64,000 nucleotides of DNA from CAWFLT01 sp963816795. Lineage in GTDB: Bacteria > Acidobacteriota > Vicinamibacteria > Vicinamibacterales > SCN-69-37. Of the stretch, positions 57,191 through 64,000 are shown in pieces. The notes beneath the pieces are model-generated. The model was not told the origin of the DNA and did not search any database. It saw only the letters and a list, made by a program, of their open reading frames with translations. Location of the stretch: NCBI GenBank assembly GCA_963816795.1, contig CAWFLT010000016.1, forward strand, positions 124,001 to 188,000, read 5' to 3'. How positions within the stretch are numbered: the first letter of the stretch is position 1; each line of letters begins with the position of its first letter. A program made the position numbers and the translations under genes.

Positions 57191-58252
57191 TTAGCCCAAC
57201 GCCGCGCCGAGCCGCTGCGGCGCGGATCGGCGTTCACCCTCCACCAGCAACTGGCCGCATGCGGCGCGGATGTCACGGCCGCGACTGCGACGGACCGACA
57301 CGATCAGGCCACGTTCGGCCAGAATCCTCGCAAAGGCGTTGACCCGCTCGTCCGACGGCCGCGCGAATTCGATCCCGGGCGCGGCATTGAGCGGCAGCAG
57401 ATTCACCTTCGCCTTGATCCCTGAGAGCAGCTTGACGAGACGGCGCGCGTCTTCAGGCGTGTCGTTCACGCCATCGAGCAGCACGTACTCGAAGGTGATC
57501 CGTCGACGCTTGGCCAGCGGAAAGCGTTTGCACACCTCGATGAGCTCTTCGAGCCGGTACTTGCGATTGACCGGGACGAGCCGCGTGCGATCCGCATCGG
57601 TGGTCGCGTGCAGCGAGATCGCGAGGTTTGGCATCAGCGGCTCCTCAGCGAGCCGCTCGAGTGCGGGAAGGATCCCCACCGTCGAGAGCGTGACCCGGCG
57701 CGGGTGGACGCCCAGTCCGTGATCGTCGTTGATGATCCGCAGCGCTTTCATCGTCGCGTCGTAGTTGTGCAGCGGCTCGCCCATCCCCATGAGGACGATG
57801 TTGAAGGCTGAGGAGGCCAGGCCGGTTTCGTGCGCCAGGACTCGGACCTGGCTGGCGATTTCGCCGGCGCTGAGGTTGCGGACGAGGCCCATCTTGCCCG
57901 TCAGGCAGAACGCGCATGCCATCGCGCAGCCGACCTGGGTGGAGATGCAGAAGGTCTGGGCCGGCGTGTCCGGGATGAACACCGCCTCGATGTGCCGGCC
58001 GTCGTCGAGGCGCAGGAGGAACTTCGTCGTCCCATCGGTCGACGTCTGTCGCGTCTCCACGACCGGCGTCGGGATCACGAACTCGGCCGCCAGGCGATCG
58101 CGCAGCGCCTGGCCGAGGTTCGTCATCTGATCGAAGCGGGTGACGGCGCGGCGATAGATCCACTCAAAGACCTGACGGCCGTGAAACGCCGGCACGCCGA
58201 GCCCAGCAACGGCCTGCTCCATTTCAGCGCGATCGAGTTCAGCGAGGTTCAT
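57191..58252 (-). CDS. rlmN: dual-specificity 23S rRNA/tRNA (adenine-C2)-methyltransferase
   Basis: 353 residues, intact. Radical SAM enzyme methylating A2503 of 23S rRNA and A37 of some tRNAs. GCAMACAFCLTGKMG holds the CxxxCxxC cluster ligands (~115); FNIVLMGMGEPLHNYD and LAISLHATTDADRTRLVPVN follow; RRSRGRDIRAACGQL near the end carries the second methyl-carrying Cys. Convergent with purE and divergent from the M16 gene, so it interrupts the purine genes on the opposite strand. Confidence 0.95.
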   Translation of the reverse strand: MNLAELDRAEMEQAVAGLGVPAFHGRQVFEWIYRRAVTRFDQMTNLGQALRDRLAAEFVIPTPVVETRQTSTDGTTKFLLRLDDGRHIEAVFIPDTPAQTFCISTQVGCAMACAFCLTGKMGLVRNLSAGEIASQVRVLAHETGLASSAFNIVLMGMGEPLHNYDATMKALRIINDDHGLGVHPRRVTLSTVGILPALERLAEEPLMPNLAISLHATTDADRTRLVPVNRKYRLEELIEVCKRFPLAKRRRITFEYVLLDGVNDTPEDARRLVKLLSGIKAKVNLLPLNAAPGIEFARPSDERVNAFARILAERGLIVSVRRSRGRDIRAACGQLLVEGERRSAPQRLGAALG

Positions 58253-58290
58253 CGGCGTTCGTTGACGGGCCTGTTTTCCACATGTGGGGG

Positions 58291-58445
58291 ACGGGCCTGT
58301 TTTCCACAGTTTGGGCCACTTTGGGGACAGGCCTCAGGTAAAGACATCGGGTGTCGTTTCCGCGGCGACGGTGGGAAACGACACCCGATGTCGTCGAGGC
58401 CTGTCCCCAAACCCGCCCAAACTGTGGAAAAGAGGCCCGTCCCCA
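58291..58445. repeat. nested palindromic element (MITE- or REP-like)
   Basis: Outer arms 58293-58335 and 58396-58438 are near-perfect complements (GGGCCTGTTTTCCACAGTTT versus AAACTGTGGAAAAGAGGCCC). Inner arms GACATCGGGTGTCGTTTCC (58343-58361) and its exact complement (58374-58392) enclose a 12-base loop. A further partial unit precedes it at 58266-58290; a single arm sits at 42426-42476. Lies between divergent rlmN and the M16 gene. Confidence 0.85.
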
Positions 58446-58514
58446 TGCTATCATCGTTGTCTTGGCTGGCGCGAATAAAGTCAATCCAGTGAACAACTTA
58501 GAGCATTGTGACGC

Positions 58515-59772
58515 ATGGTAGTTGCTGAAACGTTGCCTTCGGGCCTGCGTCTCGTGACCGAGGCGATGCCGCATGTGCGGTCGGTGTCGGTCGGCGCCTG
58601 GCTGGCCCGCGGATCGCGGCATGAGAGCGACGTCGAAAGCGGCGTCGCGCACTTTGTCGAGCACATGCTCTTCAAGGGCACGGCGTCCCGGTCGGCGCAG
58701 GTCATCGCGCAGACGATCGACTCCATCGGCGGCCAGCTCGACGCCTTCACGTCGAAGGAGTACGCCGGCTACTACATCAAGGTCCTCGACGAGAACCTCG
58801 ACGTCGCGATCGATCTGCTGAGCGACATGCTCATGCGCCCGGCGTTCGCGCCGGCTGACGTGACCAAGGAACAAGGCGTCATCCTCGAAGAGATCAAGAT
58901 GGTCGAGGATGCGCCAGACGATCTGGTCCACGAGCTGTTCACGCAGCAGTTCTGGCCGAAGCACCCGCTCGGCCGGCCCGATCCTCGGCACGCCCGAGAC
59001 CGTCTCGTCGTTCACCTCTGGCGGGTTGCGCGAGTACTTCTCCAGGACCTACACCGCGCCGCACCTGCTGGTCGTGGCCGCGGGGCATCTCGAGCACACG
59101 CAGCTGCGGGATCTGGTCGCCCGCGCGTTTGCGGATCTCCCGCTCGCCGGATCCCGGGAAACGACGGCGCCTCCCGCGGTGTCGCGCGGGGTCGCGCAGC
59201 GCGTGAAGGACATCGAGCAGAGTCACGTCTGCGTCGGCACGCCCGCGTATCGTCAGGCGGACGACGACCGGCACGCGCTCTATGTGCTCAACACGATCCT
59301 CGGCGGCTCGATGAGCTCGCGCCTCTTTCAGCACATCCGTGAAGAGCGCGGCCTGGCGTACGCCGTGTTCAGCAACCTCACGTCCTACAGCGACGCCGGG
59401 ATGGTGACGATCTACGCGGGATGCGCGACCGACAAGGTCGGCGAAGTCGTCGACCTGGCGCTCGCCGAGCTGCGCGATCTCCGCGTCACGCCCGTCGCCG
59501 CGGACGAGCTGCGCCGCGCCAAGGATCACCTCAAGGGCAGTTTGATGCTGAGCCTCGAGAGCACGTCCAGCCGGATGTCGCACCTCGCCCGGCAATACAT
59601 CTACTTCGGCCGGCACTACTCGCTCGACGAGATCCTGGCCTCCATCGACGCCGTCACGAGTGACGATGTCCAGCGGATCGCCTCGGATCTCTTCCAGGAC
59701 GATCGTCTGGGCGCCACGGTGGTCGGCCCCTCCGGGGGAGAGACGATCTCGGCCGAGCGGTTGAAGGTCTAA
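58515..59772 (+). CDS. M16 family zinc peptidase (processing peptidase-like), frameshifted
   Basis: ~418 residues from ATG 58515; an extra C near 58980 breaks the frame. The inverted zinc motif HFVEHMLFKG (HxxEH, ~47) with the downstream Glu in EQGVILEEIKM marks an active M16B peptidase. RGLAYAVFSNLTSYSDAG is the C-terminal R/Y substrate motif. No signal peptide, so probably cytoplasmic. Five bases before purB, suggesting co-transcription. M16B-purine linkage is by position only. Confidence 0.9.
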
Positions 59773-59776
59773 TCGG

Positions 59777-61112
59777 ATGATTCCGCGCTACACCCGCCCC
59801 GAGATGGGCGCGATCTGGAGCGATCAGCGGCGCTACGAAACCTGGCTCGAGGTCGAGTTGGCCGCGACCGACGCGCTGGTGGAGACCGGTGTCGTTCCCG
59901 CCTCGGATGCGCGCGAACTGCGGCAGAAGGCGGCGTTCGACATCGCCCGCATCGACGAGATCGAGCAGACGACGCAACACGACGTGATTGCGTTTACCAC
60001 GGCGGTGGCCGAGAAGGTCGGCCCGGCCGCCCGCTGGCTCCACTTCGGCCTGACCTCGTCCGACGTCCTCGATACGGCGCTCGGTCTGCAGATGCGACAG
60101 GCGTGCGATCTGATCCTGCAGGACGTCGACGAGCTCGCCGCGGCGATCAAGCGGCGCGCCGACGAACACCGGCGGACGCCGATGATCGGGCGCACTCACG
60201 GCGTCCACGCCGAGCCGATGACGTTCGGCGTGAAGCTGGCCCTCTGGCACGCGGAGCTCGAGCGCAGTCGCGTCCGAGTGACGCGCGCGCGCGACGTCGT
60301 CGCCGTCGGCAAGATCTCCGGGGCCGTCGGCATGTTCGCGCATCTCGATCCGGCGATCGAGGAGTCGGTCTGCCGCCGCCTCGGTCTCGCGCCCGCGCCC
60401 GTGTCGTCGCAGGTGATCCAGCGCGATCGTCACGCCGAGCTCATGACGGCGCTCGCGATTCTGGCCGCCTCGCTCGAGAAGTTCGCGCTCGAGATCCGCG
60501 GCCTGCAGAAGACGGAGATCGGCGAAGTCGAAGAGCCGTTTGGCCGCGGCCAGAAGGGCTCGTCGGCGATGCCGCACAAGCGCAATCCGATCGGCTGCGA
60601 GCAGGTCACCGGTCTCGCGCGCCTGATCCGCGCCAACGCCATGGCCGCGCTCGAGAACGTCGCGCTCTGGCACGAGCGCGACATCTCGCATTCGTCGGTC
60701 GAGCGGGTGATTCTGCCCGACAGCTTCATCGCGCTGGATCACATGCTGCGGCGATTCACGCAGGATTGTCGCCGGCATGGTCGTGTATCCCGATCGGATG
60801 AAGGAGAATCTCGCCCGCTCGCGCGGCGTCGTGTTCTCGGGCAACGTGCTGCTGGAGCTGGCGCGCCGGGGCGTCTCGCGCGAGCAGGCGTACGAATGGG
60901 TTCAGCGGAGCGCGATGCGGTCGTTCGCGGAGCAGCGCGACTTCAAGGCGCTGCTCGAGGCGGACGCCGACGTCGCCCGCGTGCTGCCGCGCGAGACGCT
61001 GGACGAGGCGTTCGATCTCGACGCGCAGTTGCGCAACGTCGACACGATTTTCGCGCGCGTGTTCGGAGGGCGTGAGGCTGGGACGGCGACCGTGTCGACC
61101 CCGGCGCGTTGA
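59777..61112 (+). CDS. purB: adenylosuccinate lyase, frameshifted
   Basis: ~445 residues from ATG 59777; a single-base shift near 60770 separates FIALDHMLRRFTQ from MVVYPDRMKENLARSRG. Two steps of purine synthesis (SAICAR and adenylosuccinate cleavage). TTQHDVIAFTTAVAEK, LHFGLTSSDVLDTALGLQM, GRTHGVHAEPMTFG (catalytic His) and the signature GSSAMPHKRNP are present in order. An essential gene, so the shift is almost surely technical. Confidence 0.94.
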
Positions 61113-61179
61113 CGTGAGCAATTCGCCGCGCCACCCGACGCGCTCGCGACAGGATCGCTCGGACGGAGATGACTGCTGA

Positions 61180-61431
61180 ATGAAGGCCAAGGTGTTCGTC
61201 ACCCTCAAACCGTCCGTGTTCGACCCGCAGGGGCGAACGATTGTCGACGCGCTGCAGTCGCTCGGATACGGCAACGTCGCCGACGTCCGGCAGGGCAAGT
61301 ACTTCGAGCTCGACCTCAGCGTGCCCACCCGCGGGGAGGCCGAAAAGCTCGCGTCGGAGGTCGCCGACCGCGTGCTCGCCAATCCGGTGATCGAGAGCTT
61401 CCGCATCGAGCTGGCGCCGGAGGCGACAGCC
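61180..61431 (+). CDS. purS: phosphoribosylformylglycinamidine synthase subunit PurS
   Basis: 84 residues: KAKVFVTLKPSVFDPQGRT, ALQSLGYGNVADVRQGKYFE and ANPVIESFRIEL are PurS-typical. It bridges PurQ and PurL in the FGAM synthase complex. No stop codon separates it from purQ; the frame runs straight through. Either the two are fused, or a one-base error hides a GTGA stop/start overlap at 61432-61435. Confidence 0.88.
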
Positions 61432-62149
61432 GTGACGTTCGCCGTTCTCGTCTTTCCCGGATCGAACTGCGATCACGACGCCTACCATGCGGCGAAGCAC
61501 GTCCTCGGCCAGAACGCCCGCTTCGTCTGGCACAAGGAACGCACGCTCGGAAATGCCGAGGCGGTGATCGTCCCCGGCGGTTTCTCGCACGGCGATTACC
61601 TGCGCACCGGCGCCATCGCGCGCTTCTCGCCTGTCATGGACGCGGTCGCGGAGTTCGCTGCGCAGGGCGGGCCGGTCCTCGGCGTGTGCAATGGCTTTCA
61701 GATCCTGCTCGAATGCGGGTTGCTGCCCGGCGCGATGCTGCGCAACCGCGATCTGAAGTTTCACTGCGAGTTCGTCGGCGTGCGGGTCGAGCGCACCGAT
61801 ACGCCGTTTACGTCGCTGTGCACGCAGGGGCAGGTGCTCCAGATTCCGATCGCGCACGGCGAAGGCAACTACTACGCGCCGCCGGACGTGCTGCAGGAAC
61901 TGCAATCGAGCGGCCGGATCGTGTTTCGCTACGCCAATGCGCATGGAGAGGCGACGGCGCGAGGCCAATCCGAACGGCGCGCTCGACAACATCGCCGGCA
62001 TCTGCAACGACGCCCGCAATGTCGTCGGCCTGATGCCGCATCCGGAGCGCGCCTGCGAACCGGCGCTCGGCAGCCGGGACGGGTTGCTGCTGTTCGAGTC
62101 TGTGGTCGACACGCTGACCAAACGAGGATCGCTCGCGCATGCCATTTGA
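61432..62149 (+). CDS. purQ: FGAM synthase glutaminase subunit PurQ, frameshifted
   Basis: From GTG 61432 (VTFAVLVFPGSNCDHDAYH), ~238 residues with one shift near 61955. Class I glutamine amidotransferase: VPGGFSHGDYLRTGAIA, the nucleophile VLGVCNGFQILLE, IPIAHGEGNYYAP, and VVGLMPHPERACEPALGS with the catalytic His and Glu. Supplies ammonia to PurL. Overlaps purL by 11 bp. Confidence 0.9.
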
Positions 62150-64000
62150 CGCCGCGACGCTGGAACGCCACGGCATCACGCCGGGCGAGTACGACCGCAT
62201 CGTCGAGCTCGTCGGCCGCGAGCCGAATCTCACCGAGCTCGGCATCTTCTCGGTCATGTGGTCCGAGCACTGCAGCTACAAGAGCTCGCGCGTGTATCTG
62301 AAGACGTTGCCCACCGAGGGACCGCGCGTCGTGCAGGGCCCCGGCGAGAACGCCGGCGCGGTCGACATCGGCGACGGTCTCGCCGCCGTGTTCAAGATCG
62401 AGTCGCACAATCATCCGTCGTTCATCGAGCCGTATCAGGGCGCCGCGACCGGCGTCGGCGGCATCATCCGCGACATCTTCACGATGGGCGCGCGGCCGAT
62501 CGCGCTGATGAACGCGCTGCGATTCGGCCAGCTCGACGAACCGCGCAGCCGCCGGATCCTCCGCGGCGTCGTCGCCGGCATCGGCGGCTACGGCAACAGC
62601 ATCGGGATTCCGACCATCGGCGGCGAGGTGAATGTTCGACGAGACCTACAGCGGCAATCCGCTCGTCAACGTCTTCTGCCTCGGCATCGCGAAGCACGAC
62701 GCGCTCGTGAAGGGACGGGCGAGCGGCATCGGCAATCCCGTCTACTACGTCGGCGCCAAGACCGGCCGCGATGGGATTCACGGCGCGACGATGGCCTCCG
62801 CCGAGTTCGACGACAAATCGGCGGAAAAGCGTCCGGCCGTGCAGGTCGGCGACCCGTTCATGGAGAAGCTGCTCCTCGAAGCGTGCCTCGAGGTCATGGC
62901 CACGGACGCCTGCGTCGGCGTGCAGGACATGGGCGCGGCGGGACTGACGTGTTCGACGTGCGAAACGGGCGCGCGCGGCGGCGTCGGCGTCGAGATCGAC
63001 GTCGCGAAGGTGCCGCAGCGCGAGACCGGCATGACGCCCTACGAGATCATGCTGTCCGAGTCGCAGGAGCGCATGCTCCTCATCGTCAAGCGCGGGCGAG
63101 AAGCCGAAGTCGAGCGCGTGTTCGAGAAGTGGGACCTGCATGCCGTGCAGATCGGCGAGGTGACACCTGACGGTCTGTTGCGGGTGAAGCAGAACGGCGT
63201 CGTCGTGGCCGAGGTGCCGAATCTGGCGCTGACCGACGAAGCGCCGGTGTATCGGCGTCCTGTGCAGGCGCCTTCCGGCCGGGACGAGCTGCAGACCATC
63301 CCTCGCACGGCGCTGAAGTCCACTGCCGCGCCCCGGCGATGCGTTCTTCGCGCTGCTGTCGGCGCCGACGATCGCGAGCAAACGCTGGATCTACCGCCAG
63401 TACGACCACATGGTGCGGACGAACACGATCGTGCTGAACGGTCTTGGCGCCGGCGTCGTGCGCGTCAAGGGCACCGCGCGCGCGCTGGCGATGTCCGTTG
63501 ACGGCAACGGCCGCTACGGCTATCTCGATCCCCGGCAGGGAGCACGACTTGCGCTGGCTGAGGCCGCGCGTAACGTCGCGTGCGCCGGCGGCGCTGCCCA
63601 TCGGCGGGGACGAACTGCCTCAATTTCGGCAATCCCGAGCGGCCCGAGATCATGTGGCAGTTCGCGGAGGCGGTCGCCGGCCTCGGCGAGGCGTGCCGCG
63701 CTCTCGACATTCCAATTACCGGCGGCAACGTCAGCCTGTATAACGAAACCGACGGCCGCGCCATTCTTCCGACGCCGGTCATCGGCGTCGTCGGGCTCAT
63801 CGACGACGCGACTCGTGTGCTGACGCGCGTCTTCCGGTCCGCCGGTCTCGACGTCGTGCTGCTCGGCGACAACCACGGCGAGCTCGGCGGCAGCGAGTAT
63901 CTCAAGACAGTGCATGGCCTGTTGCGCGGCGCAGCCGCCGGTTCTCGATCTCGACCGCGAACGCGCATTGCAGCAGTTGCTGGTCGCCCTGGCGAAGGAC
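62139..64000 (+). CDS. purL: FGAM synthase subunit PurL, small type, 3' truncated by window edge, frameshifted
   Basis: Starts ATG 62139; runs off the right edge. Shifts near 62632, 63328, 63612 and 63920. SEHCSYKSSRVYLKTLP, VFKIESHNHPSFIEP and GAATGVGGIIRDIFTMGARP mark the N-terminal ATP-binding half; FDETYSGNPLVNVFCLG, ACVGVQDMGAAGLTCST, GTNCLNFGNPERPEIMWQ and ITGGNVSLYNETDGRAILP the central part. The N-terminal PurS-like domain of the large-type enzyme is missing, consistent with separate PurS and PurQ. Confidence 0.95.

Noticed and set aside
58291..58445. replication-origin or DnaA-box interpretation of the nested palindrome
   Set aside because: CTGTGGAAAA resembles part of a DnaA box, but there is no cluster of TTATCCACA sites, no AT-rich unwinding region, and no dnaA or dnaN nearby.

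Overview
The window looks like high-GC chromosome from an Acidobacteriota bacterium, most likely class Vicinamibacteria. This is inferred from gene content: VWFA-related proteins of the Acidobacterial type, a very large carboxypeptidase-like/TonB-dependent receptor, beta-propeller/HEAT/cytochrome c proteins, several Gfo/Idh/MocA oxidoreductases, and many intergenic palindromic repeats. No tRNA, rRNA, CRISPR array, prophage or transposase was found. The sequence carries many single-base insertions or deletions, including in xylA, purB, purQ and purL, so I treat most broken genes as assembly or read errors rather than decay. Gene spans below are the reconstructed spans across those shifts.

Layout. 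1-4535: FG-GAP/VCBS protein (5' cut), VWFA-type protein, MFS permease, and a second truncated copy of the FG-GAP C-terminus. 4536-5327: no gene, degenerate inverted repeats. 5328-8075 (minus): secreted metallo-beta-lactamase-fold hydrolase, cytochrome c', secreted unknown. 8215-12451 (plus): propeller/HEAT/cytochrome c protein and a VTC-domain protein. 12744-19262 (minus): sugar operon of Gfo/Idh/MocA dehydrogenase, TIM-barrel isomerase, xylB, xylA and rhaA, with a divergent LacI regulator at 19325. 20414-25032 (plus): membrane-anchored spermidine-synthase-like protein and a prolyl-oligopeptidase-like protein lacking its catalytic triad. 25244-28932: TonB-dependent receptor behind a strong promoter with a LacI-type operator. 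29154-43262: sugar oxidation region with two Gfo/Idh/MocA proteins, a second propeller/cytochrome c protein, DUF1080 (3-keto-disaccharide hydrolase family), TIM-barrel isomerase, cupin, FAD oxidoreductase, SMP-30 lactonase and two SDRs. 43308-47222 (plus): mutarotase-like protein, azurin, VWFA-like protein and two related lipoproteins. 47294-54723 (minus): glycosyltransferase operon (GT4, fused double GT4, GT4, unknown protein), a UbiA-type phosphoribosyltransferase and a STAS protein. 54955 to the end: rpsU, purD, purE, rlmN, an M16 peptidase, purB, purS, purQ and purL (3' cut).

How it may work together. The middle of the window (12.7-43 kb) reads as a saccharide uptake and oxidation island: TonB receptor for import, Gfo/Idh/MocA and FAD enzymes for sugar oxidation, DUF1080 hydrolase for keto-glycoside cleavage, isomerases and a lactonase/SDR set for downstream steps, and cytochrome c modules as possible electron acceptors. 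Two matching LacI-type operators (25184-25197 and 33427-33440) suggest shared control. The 47-54 kb genes probably make a cell-surface glycan. The right end is de novo purine synthesis.

Most notable observations: a pseudo-peptidase with all three catalytic residues replaced; palindromic repeats translated in frame inside two proteins, one forming the linker of a double glycosyltransferase; a nested palindromic element at 58.3 kb; and several genes whose -10 box lies so close to the start codon that the transcript would be leaderless.
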